Assembly (NCBI RefSeq): GCF_004331155.1
Contig: NZ_SJNZ01000026.1
Coordinates: 1-46,736 of the forward strand
Direction of reading: 5' to 3'
Length of the DNA: 46,736 nt
From: Acinetobacter terrestris
GTDB lineage: Bacteria; Pseudomonadota; Gammaproteobacteria; Pseudomonadales; Moraxellaceae
Both the position numbers and the translations under genes were made by a program. Below, one piece after another: positions 8,184 to 18,047 of the stretch. The notes under the pieces are model-generated. The model was not told the origin of the DNA, did not search any database, and saw only the letters and a list, made by a program, of their open reading frames with translations. Each line of letters begins with the position of its first letter. The stretch's first letter is position 1.

Positions 8184-9644
8184 TCACTTCACTCGAACGG
8201 CTGAACTCAATTCAGAGGTCGCGCCCAAATGGTCTGTGACAGTGGCAGTCACATTGGCAATACCACTGGCTGCCTTCAAAATCGCCTGAGCTTTACCTTG
8301 TGCATTGGTCGTTACAACTTGCGTACCTAAATACTGCTCAGCTTCTTGACCATTCGCCTGATGGTTGGCAAAGAACTCAACCTGATAACGCTGGTTTGGT
8401 TGTGCCTGGACTTGAGCCATGACTTGGCCTTTGCTATAGCTTAAACGTGGCGCTTGGATGTTTTGGTTTGGCATGGCATTACAGCCTTGCTGGTTTGGTT
8501 GAGTGCAGGTTTTTTGCAATTTGGCATCTTCAATCACTACGCCACCACCACGAGAACCGACAAAATCTGCATGTTCAAGCGCAGGCACGGAAAACACAAT
8601 TGCCCCTAAACGCTGATTGGGTACACATGAACCGCCCGCTTCACAGCGTTTAATATCTTTAGCGTTATTCCAAATTAAATTTTTGGTCAAAGTCGTACGT
8701 GCATTGGCATCTTTTTCTGAACGAATGGCTATTCCTAAACGGTTACCATGAACTTTGTTGCTGTCAAAAATGTTGCCATCACCCGTAAGGTTAAAACCAA
8801 TCGAGTTATTGGTCAGTTCGTTATAGGCGATGTAATTGCGCTTGCCCCAATTGATTTGTAAACCATCAGAGTAGTTTTCAAATTTGTTTCCTACTACAGC
8901 ATTGTCATTGCCCCACAAGATTTCGATACCTTGCGACGGTTCTGGATTGGCTTTAGTTGAAGTAAACAGGTTGTTGGCCACAAGGTTAAATGCTGCACCA
9001 CGGGTGAGCTCAAGACCATCACCGTTATCCACAAACAGATTGTTCAGAACTTTATTATTATTGGTGGTGGTTGAGGTCGGATTGCCCTTGCCATCATCAC
9101 CGGTCAGCATTACGCCCGAACCACCATAGTTATTACTAATGCGGTTATGTTGAATCAAGTTATTGCTTGAACGGTTCACCAAAACGCCAATACAGAAACG
9201 ACGAATATCGAGTCCTTTTAAAGTCACACCATTCACATCTTGCAAAACGAGACCAGGTAAAGTCGTGGTACGGACATTGGTGCCATACTGTTCAGGGTTT
9301 GCCCCCGGACATGCTTTAGCCCCCTCGCCTTTAATATAGTTTGAACCATCAATCGCAATAAACTCGCCCGTTTTGTCCCATTGCGCCCCAATGATCTTCA
9401 CTGAGGACTTAATCGGCGGTAAAGGTTGATTCAGTTTAATCGCATAGGGTGCTTTACCCACAGCCTGGATTTGAATTTCATTTTCTTGCATCGCATTGCT
9501 ATTGGATTGTTCAATCGCCCAACGCAGTGAACCATTTGTACTATCGTCTTGATAGCGATCCACAATATATGTTTCTGCACTGGCAAAACCTGATGCCGCT
9601 AAACTCAAAACTAATGTGGTTAAACGTAAGGTTGATGGTTTCAT
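8184..9644 (-). CDS. quiC: 3-dehydroshikimate dehydratase, periplasmic beta-helix type
   Basis: QuiC converts 3-dehydroshikimate to protocatechuate, linking the hydroaromatic branch to the beta-ketoadipate pathway. The 486-residue protein has a signal peptide (LTTLVLSLAASGFASA) and then right-handed parallel beta-helix repeats rich in Asn and Gly, such as NRISNNYGG, NKVLNNLFVDNGDGLEL and NELTNNSIGFNLTGDGN. The C-terminal 90 residues form a separate beta domain. It is unrelated to the AroZ/QsuB/AsbF TIM-barrel dehydratases. Its length and position agree with ADP1 QuiC. The start ATG at 9644 has AAAAGGA upstream. It sits 44 nt after quiB. Confidence 0.9.
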   Translation of the reverse strand: MKPSTLRLTTLVLSLAASGFASAETYIVDRYQDDSTNGSLRWAIEQSNSNAMQENEIQIQAVGKAPYAIKLNQPLPPIKSSVKIIGAQWDKTGEFIAIDGSNYIKGEGAKACPGANPEQYGTNVRTTTLPGLVLQDVNGVTLKGLDIRRFCIGVLVNRSSNNLIQHNRISNNYGGSGVMLTGDDGKGNPTSTTTNNNKVLNNLFVDNGDGLELTRGAAFNLVANNLFTSTKANPEPSQGIEILWGNDNAVVGNKFENYSDGLQINWGKRNYIAYNELTNNSIGFNLTGDGNIFDSNKVHGNRLGIAIRSEKDANARTTLTKNLIWNNAKDIKRCEAGGSCVPNQRLGAIVFSVPALEHADFVGSRGGGVVIEDAKLQKTCTQPNQQGCNAMPNQNIQAPRLSYSKGQVMAQVQAQPNQRYQVEFFANHQANGQEAEQYLGTQVVTTNAQGKAQAILKAASGIANVTATVTDHLGATSELSSAVRVK

Positions 9645-9688
9645 ATTTAAAATCCTTTTCTATACTTGAAGATCAATAACACAGTGCA

Positions 9689-10546
9689 TTAAGGGGTCGG
9701 TTGTACTGTTTTCAGCAACTGTTTGAGTTGGGTTACATCAATTTGACCCGGCGCAGAGGCTTCCCCAATCATGCCGAAACTCAAACTGCCGCCCATATTG
9801 GCAGTCGCGACACGCGAAATTGTACCCAACTGTCCCATCGACATAGTCAGCAGTGGTTTTTGACTTTTTTGACTGACGGCCAGCGTGGCATTCATGAGGG
9901 TAAAGACATCTTGTTTTGACTTGGGCATCACCGCAATTTTAAGAATATCTGCCCCCATCTGATCTTGTTTCAGTAGGCGGTTTTCTATGTCCTGTTGCTC
10001 AGGTGTTTTGGCAAAATCATGATTCGACATGATCACCAACACTTTCTTGTCATGCGCCAACTTGGTTAATTTCGCTACACTTCCAGCATTGCGGAACATT
10101 TCGATATCCAGCAATTGCATAAATGGCTTTTTCAAATATTCATGATAAATCTTTTCATAGTCTTGGTCGGACACCGTCATTTTTCCACCTTCGTTATGGG
10201 TACGAATGGTGGCAATCAACGGTTTGTCTTTTAAAATTTGATTCAGCTGCTGACCCAGTGCAATCACTTTTTTACTCTCGGCAGAAAACTCCAGTAAGTC
10301 GATGCGAAACTCAGCCACATCTGCGTTTGGGTTGCTGGCAATCACTTGCGCTTGGGCAATCGCCTGCTCTGCTGTTTTTGCGGTAATCGGTACAATGGTT
10401 TTGACAGGTAAATCACCAATATTGAGATTTTTCACCACATAATGTCGCGCACTTGATTGAACCGCTTCTGCTGCAAATGCTGGCATTTCCGCTAAAACAG
10501 CACTGCTTAAGCAAAGTTGCATCGCAATTTTTTTAATCTTAATCAT
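9689..10546 (-). CDS. quiB: type I 3-dehydroquinate dehydratase, periplasmic
   Basis: QuiB dehydrates 3-dehydroquinate to 3-dehydroshikimate. The 285-residue protein has a signal peptide (IAMQLCLSSAVLAEMPAFAA) followed by a type I (AroD-like) TIM barrel. Recognisable elements are AEFRIDLLE (substrate-binding Glu and Arg), LLDIEMF, the catalytic His in VIMSNHDF, the Schiff-base Lys in ADILKIAVMP, and SFGMIGEASAPGQID near the C-terminus. The exported form separates this catabolic enzyme from cytoplasmic biosynthetic dehydroquinase. The start ATG at 10546 has AAGGAAATG upstream. It follows pcaG after a 157 bp gap and belongs to the same operon. Confidence 0.93.
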   Translation of the reverse strand: MIKIKKIAMQLCLSSAVLAEMPAFAAEAVQSSARHYVVKNLNIGDLPVKTIVPITAKTAEQAIAQAQVIASNPNADVAEFRIDLLEFSAESKKVIALGQQLNQILKDKPLIATIRTHNEGGKMTVSDQDYEKIYHEYLKKPFMQLLDIEMFRNAGSVAKLTKLAHDKKVLVIMSNHDFAKTPEQQDIENRLLKQDQMGADILKIAVMPKSKQDVFTLMNATLAVSQKSQKPLLTMSMGQLGTISRVATANMGGSLSFGMIGEASAPGQIDVTQLKQLLKTVQPTP

Positions 10547-10661
10547 TACATTTCCTTGTATTTATAAACTTATTGCCTGACTTCTGTCGTCAGCAGCAAA
10601 TATACGTAGGATGGATGAAATGGGTCATGCCATCACCACGCCTAAACTTGAATCATTTCAA

Positions 10662-10690
10662 CAAGAGCAATAATGGACTAGCTGCTCTTG
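10662..10690. repeat. inverted repeat in the pcaG-quiB spacer
   Basis: CAAGAGCA (10662-10669) and TGCTCTTG (10683-10690) form an 8 bp stem with a 13 nt loop immediately downstream of pcaG. There is no T-run, so it is more likely an RNA stability or processing element than a terminator. Confidence 0.4.
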
Positions 10691-10703
10691 CCAATTCCGA
10701 CAA

Positions 10704-11333
10704 TTAGATGTCTAAGAAAACTGTTTCGTCTTCGCCTTGCACACGAATATCAAAGCGATACACCACTTCACCATCACGTTCTTCACGCTTGGCAATGAGC
10801 GTCTGACGACGAGGTGCCCACTCAATACCTTTCAGCACTGGGTCTTGTGCATTGGCTTCGGCTTCATCTTCAAAATAGACGCGGGTGTTCAAACCGATGT
10901 TGATACCACGTGCAAAGATAATCAGTGCAATATGCGGGGCTTGAGTTGTCCCTTTACGTCCCGGAACCGCACCCGGTTTAATGGTATTGAAACTCCAAAA
11001 ACCAGTTTCGAAGTCAGCCCCTGTACGGCCCCAACCGAGGAAATTGGGATCGACTGCTTTGCCCTGAATATCGGCCGCACTTGGATAGACACCGTTGGCA
11101 TCGGCCTGCCAGATTTCAATTAACACATCGCGTAACGGCAAACCCAGACCATCAAACACTTGACCTTCTAAGCGAATACGTTCGCCTAAAGTTGTTTCTT
11201 GAACTAACTGATTATTAAAATTGTTTTCAAACACTTCGATGTTGGCTTGTTGTGGCAACAAACCAATGTGTACATAAGGTCCACCTGTTTGAGATGGCGT
11301 TTCATGCAATTCCTGAAAATTCCAATGGTTCAT
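10704..11333 (-). CDS. pcaG: protocatechuate 3,4-dioxygenase alpha subunit
   Basis: Alpha subunit of the non-haem Fe(III) enzyme that cleaves protocatechuate between the two hydroxyls to 3-carboxy-cis,cis-muconate. The 209-residue protein shows the family opening (TPSQTGGPYVHIGLLP), GQVFDGLGLPLRDVLIEIWQADANG, the FETGFWSFNTIKPGAVPGRKG region and APHIALIIFARGI. Two of the iron-ligand positions found in the beta subunit (the Tyr and the HIH of AHIHFSL) are not ligands here, as expected for the structural alpha chain. It follows pcaH after 15 nt, with AGGGAG before the ATG. Length equals that of ADP1 PcaG. Confidence 0.95.
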   Translation of the reverse strand: MNHWNFQELHETPSQTGGPYVHIGLLPQQANIEVFENNFNNQLVQETTLGERIRLEGQVFDGLGLPLRDVLIEIWQADANGVYPSAADIQGKAVDPNFLGWGRTGADFETGFWSFNTIKPGAVPGRKGTTQAPHIALIIFARGINIGLNTRVYFEDEAEANAQDPVLKGIEWAPRRQTLIAKREERDGEVVYRFDIRVQGEDETVFLDI

Positions 11334-11348
11334 GTTGTTCTCCCTGAA

Positions 11349-12086
<738 letters not shown>

Positions 12087-12100
12087 TTAATCTTGTTCCA

Positions 12101-12535
12101 TTACTCTTGATTCGTTTGTTCTTGGCTGAGCTGCTGTTCACTCAGTTTTTGCGGGGCAATGCCCAAATCTGCAAAAACCTCTTCTGCCATGTGCATAGCT
12201 GCATTGGCTGCGGGTAAACCGGCATACAGCGAACAATGCAAAATCAATTCTTTTAAGTCATCCTTGGTCACGCCATTATTAAAACAAGCACGTAAATGCA
12301 TACGCAGTTCGTCTTCACGGCCCAGTGCCAATAACACGGCAATGGTGACTAAGCTACGGGTGTGGCGTGGCATGCCTGGTCTAGACCAGACTTCGCCCCA
12401 GGCAAAACGACTAATAAAATTTTGAAAGTCGGCATTGAAATCATTCAAGTTCTCAATTGAACGACCGACATGCTTTTCACCCAGCACTTCGGTGCGTACG
12501 GCGATTCCTTGTTTATAACGTTGTTCATCATTCAT
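12101..12535 (-). CDS. pcaC: 4-carboxymuconolactone decarboxylase
   Basis: PcaC decarboxylates gamma-carboxymuconolactone to beta-ketoadipate enol-lactone. The 144-residue protein is an AhpD-like/CMD fold: FISRFAWGEVWSRPGMPRHT, then SLVTIAVLLALGREDELRMH and the conserved DDLKELILHCSLYAGLPAAN with its His. The C-terminal 15 residues (QKLSEQQLSQEQTNQE) are a Gln-rich tail, slightly longer than usual for the family. It lies 14 nt after pcaK and 26 nt before pcaH. Confidence 0.95.
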   Translation of the reverse strand: MNDEQRYKQGIAVRTEVLGEKHVGRSIENLNDFNADFQNFISRFAWGEVWSRPGMPRHTRSLVTIAVLLALGREDELRMHLRACFNNGVTKDDLKELILHCSLYAGLPAANAAMHMAEEVFADLGIAPQKLSEQQLSQEQTNQE

Positions 12536-12549
12536 GGAAGAAATCTCAA

Positions 12550-13905
12550 TTAAGTCGCATCGGTATGTGCAACCAGTGATTTAACAAAAATAGCGACTGC
12601 TGCTGCCGTTGCAGGAATTAACAGCAGGCTTAAAATGGCAGTAAATGACCAGTCATTCCCCAGTAAAACTGCGCCAATCCAAGCCCCAAATACCGCACCG
12701 AAACGGCCAATCCCGGACATCCACGCCACGCCTGTTGCACGGCATTGGGTTGGATAAAAACGAGCACTCAATGCTGGCATAGCCGACTGTGCACCATTTA
12801 TGGCAACACCTGCGCAAAGCACTAAAATGGCAAGTAATGTCGGGTTAGCTAGGCTCTGCCCTACGGCAAAAGCAAAGATCCCAGCGACAAAGTAGAAGCC
12901 TGCAATAATGCGGTTCGGGTTGAAACGGTCCATTGCCCAGCCAATAAATAAAGCACTGAGTACACCACCAAACTGGAACAAACCACCGATAAATGCAGCA
13001 CGTTCCATGCTTGCGCCAGTTTCACGCATTAAGGTTGGTAACCAACTGGTGAGCAGATAAATCATCACCAAACCCATGAAATAGGTCAGCCACAATAAAA
13101 CCGTACCTTTGACATATTTCTGAGAGAACAGCATGCCCAACACGCCTTTCTTCTCTGCACCTTCCGTTTTTTCTTCGGGTACATGAAACTCAGTGACACC
13201 TTGTATTTTTTCAGGTGCAATACGAGTCAGAATTTTGCGGACTTTTTCGCTGTCACGACCTTTCACAATCAAGAAACGATATGATTCTGGCAGGAAGAAA
13301 ATAACCAAAATCATCAAGATCAGTGGTAACCAACCGCCCAATAAAAATAAGCTGTGCCAACCAAAAGTTGGGATCAACCAACTGCTGATGAAACCGCCTG
13401 TTGCCATACCCAAGTTGTATCCACAGAACATACAAGTCACGAGTAACGAGCGAGAGCGCTGTGGGCAATATTCAGAAAATAGCGTAGTCGCATTTGGCAT
13501 CGCTGCACCCAAACCAATACCGGTTAAAAAGCGCAGTACCACCAGGGTATTCAGGTCAGTTGCATAGGCGGATGCAAGAGTAAAACCACCAAAAATTAGC
13601 ATCGATACACTTAAAACAATCTTGCGTCCAAAGCGGTCAGCCGTCGGACCAGACACCAAAGCACCAATAATCATGCCGCCTAAGGCCGCACTCATGACTG
13701 GACCCAGTTGCGAGCGGTCAATCCCCCAGTCTTGTGCCAAGGCTGGAGCAATAAAACCCATTGCCGCAGTATCAATACCGTCAACAAAAACAATGAGAAA
13801 ACATACAATTGCAATCAACCACTGATACTTGCTAATCGGTGCATCATTAATCAGTGCTTGTGCGTCTATACTCGTTTTTTGAGTAGCGTATTCCTGAGAC
13901 GCCAT
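12550..13905 (-). CDS. pcaK: MFS transporter for protocatechuate/4-hydroxybenzoate
   Basis: A 451-residue major facilitator with 12 predicted membrane segments, of the aromatic acid:H+ symporter family. The first segment carries IVFVDGIDTAAMGFIAPALA, with the DGxDxxxxG motif needed for transport in PcaK. The loop between TM2 and TM3 has GPTADRFGRK and the matching loop in the second half GWAMDRFNPNRI. It imports protocatechuate (and probably 4-hydroxybenzoate), whether supplied externally or made in the periplasm by QuiABC. AGGCAGGT precedes the ATG. The location between pcaD and pcaC is as in ADP1. Confidence 0.93.
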   Translation of the reverse strand: MASQEYATQKTSIDAQALINDAPISKYQWLIAIVCFLIVFVDGIDTAAMGFIAPALAQDWGIDRSQLGPVMSAALGGMIIGALVSGPTADRFGRKIVLSVSMLIFGGFTLASAYATDLNTLVVLRFLTGIGLGAAMPNATTLFSEYCPQRSRSLLVTCMFCGYNLGMATGGFISSWLIPTFGWHSLFLLGGWLPLILMILVIFFLPESYRFLIVKGRDSEKVRKILTRIAPEKIQGVTEFHVPEEKTEGAEKKGVLGMLFSQKYVKGTVLLWLTYFMGLVMIYLLTSWLPTLMRETGASMERAAFIGGLFQFGGVLSALFIGWAMDRFNPNRIIAGFYFVAGIFAFAVGQSLANPTLLAILVLCAGVAINGAQSAMPALSARFYPTQCRATGVAWMSGIGRFGAVFGAWIGAVLLGNDWSFTAILSLLLIPATAAAVAIFVKSLVAHTDAT

Positions 13906-13947
13906 ACCTGCCTCCTTGGGCTGAAAGTCCTTTTAAAAATTCTTAAA

Positions 13948-14736
13948 CTATTGAATTAATACAATAAACTGAATGAGGGTTTGAGTAAAATGCTCGGGCT
14001 GCTCAATATTGGAAAGATGCGATGCATCTATCACCGTCAATTCACTGTTTTGAATCTGTTGTTGCATATAGATGCCATCGGCCACTGTAGTGACTGGGTC
14101 AAATGCTCCAGCGATGATCAAAGTCGGAACTGTAATCTGCTGAATTTCGGTGCTCAAATCCGCTTTTGCCAATGCTCGACAAGATTCTGCATATCCCAGC
14201 GCTGGCGTAGTGGCTAAAGACTGAATGGTGCGCTGTGCCAAAGCATCATGTTGATAATCAAACTGTTCGCTAAACCAGCGCGCATGTGTAGTCGCCACCA
14301 AATCTGCTAAGCCATTGGCCGTTACGGCATCTGCACGGGCATTCCAACCTTCCGCAGTCCAAATTTTAGCTGCCGAGTTCGCCACAGTTATGCTATGAAA
14401 ACGATCTGCATGATGAATACCAAGCCACAAAGCGGTCATGCCGCCCATTGAAATCCCGCAGAAATGCGCTTTTTCAATGTTTAAGCCGTTCAGAATATCA
14501 ATCACATCTTCTGCGAGATTTTGTACAGTGGTCTGCTCAATTACATCGCTTTGACCGTGACCACGGGTGTCATAAGTCACTACTTTGAACTGTTGTTCGA
14601 AGGCAGCAACTTGTGGCTGCCACATGCCTTTATCTGTACCCAATGAATTTGAAAATACAATTACAGGTGCATCTTCTTGTCCGCTCACTTGTACAGCCAA
14701 GTGTTTGTCTTGACGATTGGTCATTGTGATATTCAC
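13948..14736 (-). CDS. pcaD: beta-ketoadipate enol-lactone hydrolase
   Basis: PcaD hydrolyses the enol-lactone to beta-ketoadipate. This is a 262-residue alpha/beta hydrolase with the oxyanion region IVFSNSLGTDKGMWQPQ, the YDTRGHGQSD loop, the nucleophile elbow CGISMGGM (Ser), the acid in IAGAFDPVT (Asp) and the catalytic His in DASHLSNIEQP. It starts at a GTG at 14736 that overlaps the pcaB stop codon by 4 nt, with GGGAGAGG upstream, so translation of the two is probably coupled. Confidence 0.94.
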   Translation of the reverse strand: MNITMTNRQDKHLAVQVSGQEDAPVIVFSNSLGTDKGMWQPQVAAFEQQFKVVTYDTRGHGQSDVIEQTTVQNLAEDVIDILNGLNIEKAHFCGISMGGMTALWLGIHHADRFHSITVANSAAKIWTAEGWNARADAVTANGLADLVATTHARWFSEQFDYQHDALAQRTIQSLATTPALGYAESCRALAKADLSTEIQQITVPTLIIAGAFDPVTTVADGIYMQQQIQNSELTVIDASHLSNIEQPEHFTQTLIQFIVLIQ

Positions 14737-16088
14737 ATTGCCTCTCCCTTTGCTTCCTGCAAAACCGCATCAATCTGGTCTTGAATATTGCCTAGATAGG
14801 ACGCTGGTTCAAAAATTACCGAAATCTGAGCTGCGCTAAAATAAGCTTTGACTTGATCGAGTTCGCAAATGACCTCTTTTAAGTGAATACCTTTTTCAAC
14901 GGCTGTTTTACACGCGTCCTCTACCAGATGATGGGCCTGTAAGCGCCCCATATGCGGTGCCAAAGCCATCATGACGGCTTCCGCCATGATCAAGCCTTGG
15001 GTACATTCCAAGTTGCGTTGCATGTTCTCAGCATTAACTTGCATGCCTTGTAAAACGTCCAAAGTCCGCTCCAAAGCGCCTGCGCAAAGCTGGAAAATTT
15101 CAGGCAATGCCAGCCATTCTGCATGCCATCCACCTAAACTACGCTCATGCTCTTGCACCATGCTCTGGTACAAACTCGACATCAACACAGGCACACGATT
15201 GGCCGCCGCCAAAACGGATGCCGCAGCGACAGGATTACGTTTATGCGGCATGGTCGATGAACCTCCACGCCCTTTCGCTGTGGGTTCAAAGATTTCAGCA
15301 ATCTCTGTTTGCATCATCAACGACCAGTCACGCGCCATTTTGCCCAAACTGCCGGTCACCATGGCTAAAACACTCGCAATCTCAACAATACGATCCCGCT
15401 CACCATGCCAGGTACAGGCTGGTACAGAAAGCTGCAACTGGGCTGCATAAGCATGAACCACTGCTGTACCTTGTGCCTGCAAGGAAGCCAGTGAACCGAC
15501 CGCACCGCCTAATTGCACAGTAAAAACACGGGCTTTCATCGCTTCAATACGGGCCAAATCACGATGAAATGCCGAAGCCCAGCGTGCCAATTTATGCCCC
15601 AAAGTAATTGGTAAACCTTGCTGCAACCAGGTGCGTCCAATCATCACTTGTGAGCGATACTGTTCAGCTTGGGTCAATGCAGTGCGATAACATTGATGAA
15701 TTAATGACTCAACCTGTTGCAGCGCAGCACGACATTGCAAAATACAAGCTGTATCTAAAATGTCCTGACTGGTTGCACCCCAATGCACATAACGCGCAGC
15801 CTCTTCATCGTTTTGTTTCACAATCGCAGTCAATTGCTTCACAAAAGGAATTGCGATATTTCCCGCCAAACCTGTGGCAACAGCCAAAGCATCAAAATCA
15901 ATCTGATCAATTGCAGTCTGGGCAACTTGGGAAATTGCAATTGCCGCAGATTCTGGAATGACGCCGACCTGAGCCTGAGCTTGTGCCAAGGCCACTTCAG
16001 CCTCAATCATGTAAGACACCAACGCGCGATCACTGAAAATTTCAGTCACCTCGTTTTGGTAAAATAAGCTGGCATATAACTGGCTCAT
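14733..16088 (-). CDS. pcaB: 3-carboxy-cis,cis-muconate cycloisomerase
   Basis: PcaB lactonises 3-carboxy-cis,cis-muconate to gamma-carboxymuconolactone. The 451-residue protein belongs to the fumarase/aspartase superfamily. It has VHWGATSQDILDTA (the conserved HxGATSQD), IGRTWLQQGLPITLGHKLA, and the family signature GRGGSSTMPHKRNPV. The frame stays open to a GTG at 16094, but the ATG at 16088 is better placed relative to AAGGA and gives the usual length of 451. Its stop overlaps the start of pcaD. Confidence 0.95.
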   Translation of the reverse strand: MSQLYASLFYQNEVTEIFSDRALVSYMIEAEVALAQAQAQVGVIPESAAIAISQVAQTAIDQIDFDALAVATGLAGNIAIPFVKQLTAIVKQNDEEAARYVHWGATSQDILDTACILQCRAALQQVESLIHQCYRTALTQAEQYRSQVMIGRTWLQQGLPITLGHKLARWASAFHRDLARIEAMKARVFTVQLGGAVGSLASLQAQGTAVVHAYAAQLQLSVPACTWHGERDRIVEIASVLAMVTGSLGKMARDWSLMMQTEIAEIFEPTAKGRGGSSTMPHKRNPVAAASVLAAANRVPVLMSSLYQSMVQEHERSLGGWHAEWLALPEIFQLCAGALERTLDVLQGMQVNAENMQRNLECTQGLIMAEAVMMALAPHMGRLQAHHLVEDACKTAVEKGIHLKEVICELDQVKAYFSAAQISVIFEPASYLGNIQDQIDAVLQEAKGEAM

Positions 16089-16110
16089 GATCACTATCCT
16101 TAAATCTGCT

Positions 16111-17316
16111 TTAAACGCGCTGAATAATCAAAGCAATGCCTTGACCGACACCAATACACATTGAACATAGGGCATATGTCCCACCGGTTTGCTCTAATTG
16201 ATTTAATGCCGTGGTGACCAAACGTGCACCTGATGCACCCAATGGATGACCGATCGCAATTGCGCCACCGTTTGGATTCACCTGTGTCGTATCATCCGCT
16301 AAACCAAGATCACGTGTTACAGCAAGTGCCTGTGCTGCAAAAGCTTCATTTAGCTCTATCACATCCATCTGCTCTAATGTCAGATTGGCTTGTTTCAATA
16401 ACTTTTTAATGGCAGGTGCTGGAGCAAAGCCCATGATGCGTGGTTCTACACCCACTGCCGTTGAAGCAATAATTTTGGCACGTGCTTTGAGCTGATACTG
16501 TTCAATTGCTTGTTCTGAAGCAATCAGTACTGCAGCTGCACCGTCATTGATACCTGAAGCATTTCCCGCTGTGACGCTGCCCTCTGCTGTCACCACTGGC
16601 TTGAGTTTTGCCAAACCTTCTAAGGTGGTAGATGCACGTGGATGTTCATCGCTATCTACCACAATTGGATCACCTTTACGCTGTGGAATATTCACGGAGA
16701 TGATTTCATGTTTAAAGAAGCCTTTTGCCTGAGCGACTGCTGTACGCTGTTGACTTGTCAAGGCAAAATGGTCTTGATCTGCACGATCAATATTAAATTG
16801 TTGTGCCACGTTTTCAGCAGTTTGCGGCATAGTGTCCACACCATACATCGCTTTCAGCTTTGGATTAATAAAACGCCAGCCCATGGTGGTGTCTTCAATC
16901 TTTTGGTTACGCCCATAAGCAGTTTCTGATTTGCCCATCACAAAAGGTGCACGGGACATACTCTCCACACCACCGGCAATGATCAGATTGGCCTCACCCG
17001 CTTTGATTGCACGGGCTGCCATGGCAATTGCATCTAGGGATGAACCACATAAACGGTTCACAGTCGTGGCAGGAACTTCAACCGGTAAACCTGCAAGCAA
17101 TGCTGACATACGGCCGACATTACGGTTATCTTCACCCGCCTGGTTGGCGCAGCCATAGATCACATCATCAACTTGCGTCCAATCCACGCTTGGATTGCGT
17201 CGCATCAGGGCTTGAATCGGCACTGCACCCAAGTCATCTGCACGTACTGGTGCGAGTCCACCTGCATAACGACCAAATGGAGTACGAATGGCATCGATGA
17301 TATAAGTGTTTTTCAT
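16111..17316 (-). CDS. pcaF: beta-ketoadipyl-CoA thiolase
   Basis: PcaF cleaves beta-ketoadipyl-CoA with CoA to succinyl-CoA and acetyl-CoA, the last step of the pathway. The 401-residue thiolase has the nucleophilic Cys in NRLCGSSLDA, the GGVESMSRAPFVMGK motif, NEAFAAQALA, GGAIAIGHPLGASGAR with the catalytic His, and the second Cys near the C-terminus in CSMCIGVGQG. The N-terminus (YIIDAIRTPFGRYAGGL) is typical of the PcaF/PaaJ group. AAGGGAAATG lies before the ATG. A hairpin repeat separates it from pcaJ. Confidence 0.95.
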   Translation of the reverse strand: MKNTYIIDAIRTPFGRYAGGLAPVRADDLGAVPIQALMRRNPSVDWTQVDDVIYGCANQAGEDNRNVGRMSALLAGLPVEVPATTVNRLCGSSLDAIAMAARAIKAGEANLIIAGGVESMSRAPFVMGKSETAYGRNQKIEDTTMGWRFINPKLKAMYGVDTMPQTAENVAQQFNIDRADQDHFALTSQQRTAVAQAKGFFKHEIISVNIPQRKGDPIVVDSDEHPRASTTLEGLAKLKPVVTAEGSVTAGNASGINDGAAAVLIASEQAIEQYQLKARAKIIASTAVGVEPRIMGFAPAPAIKKLLKQANLTLEQMDVIELNEAFAAQALAVTRDLGLADDTTQVNPNGGAIAIGHPLGASGARLVTTALNQLEQTGGTYALCSMCIGVGQGIALIIQRV

Positions 17317-17338
17317 ATTTCATTTCCCTTTGAATCTT

Positions 17339-17369
17339 CCTAAGCCTCTCCTTTTAGGAGAGGCTTAGG
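17339..17369. repeat. dispersed CCTCTCC hairpin between pcaJ and pcaF
   Basis: A perfect 13 bp stem, CCTAAGCCTCTCC with its complement, around a TTTTA loop. The CCTCTCC / GGAGAGG motif recurs at 46445-46556, so this looks like a dispersed repeat lodged inside the operon. It has no T-run on the minus strand and probably acts, if at all, on mRNA stability or processing. Confidence 0.65.
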
Positions 17370-17380
17370 AAGAGGTTCAT

Positions 17381-18034
17381 TTATCCCTGCGTCGCATCCA
17401 CCAAAGTGGCACCCGTCATCGCCTGTAATTCTGCAAAGCTTAAACCATCTACTTTCTCGATGACTTCAAGACCGTCTGCGGTCACATCAATTACACACAG
17501 GTCGGTGTAGATGCGGTCTACACATTTCAAACCTGTCGCTGGGTAGCTCAATTCAGCTACGATCTTCGGTTCACCTTCTTTGGTCACATGATCCGTGGTG
17601 ATAAAGACTTTCTTAGCACCAACGGCTAAGTCCATCGCACCGCCCACTGCAGGAATCGCAGCTGGTGCACCGGTATGCCAATTGGCTAAGTCACCATTCG
17701 CTGCCACTTGAAAGGCACCAAGGACTGCAATATCTAAATGCCCACCCCGCATCATGGCAAAAGAGTCACCGTGATGGAAAAAGCTGCCACCTTGCAGCAT
17801 GGTCACATATTCTTTACCTGCGTTGATCAGTTCAGGATCTTCTTGGCCTTTTTGAGGTGGTGGACCAAAAGCCAACAATCCATTTTCAGAATGTAAGAAC
17901 ACATCTTTGTCTGAAGGGAGATAGCTGGCAATCTTGGTCGGCAAGCCAATGCCTAGATTGACATAAGCCCCATCAGGAATATCTTGTGCCACACGTTCAG
18001 CGATTTGGTTACGGCTGAGTTTTTGATAGCTCAT
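17381..18034 (-). CDS. pcaJ: 3-oxoadipate CoA-transferase subunit B
   Basis: Second subunit of the enzyme that moves CoA from succinyl-CoA to beta-ketoadipate. The 217-residue protein shows AYVNLGIGLPTKIASYL, the active-site Glu in LHSENGLLAFGP, and the GGHLDIAVLGAFQV and VFITTDHVTKEGEPKI regions of family I CoA transferases. The frame is open upstream to 18094, overlapping pcaI, but the ATG at 18034 has a strong GGGAGA ribosome-binding site and gives the usual length. The gap to pcaI is 13 nt. Confidence 0.95.
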   Translation of the reverse strand: MSYQKLSRNQIAERVAQDIPDGAYVNLGIGLPTKIASYLPSDKDVFLHSENGLLAFGPPPQKGQEDPELINAGKEYVTMLQGGSFFHHGDSFAMMRGGHLDIAVLGAFQVAANGDLANWHTGAPAAIPAVGGAMDLAVGAKKVFITTDHVTKEGEPKIVAELSYPATGLKCVDRIYTDLCVIDVTADGLEVIEKVDGLSFAELQAMTGATLVDATQG

Positions 18035-18047
18035 GATGTTCTCCCGA

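Noticed and set aside
10490..10515. Sequence with GCACTGC and GCAAAG near the quiB start, resembling the palindromic insertions
   Set aside because: It encodes a normal signal peptide (LCLSSAVLA) with no TGAG border, no extra residues and no frame disturbance.
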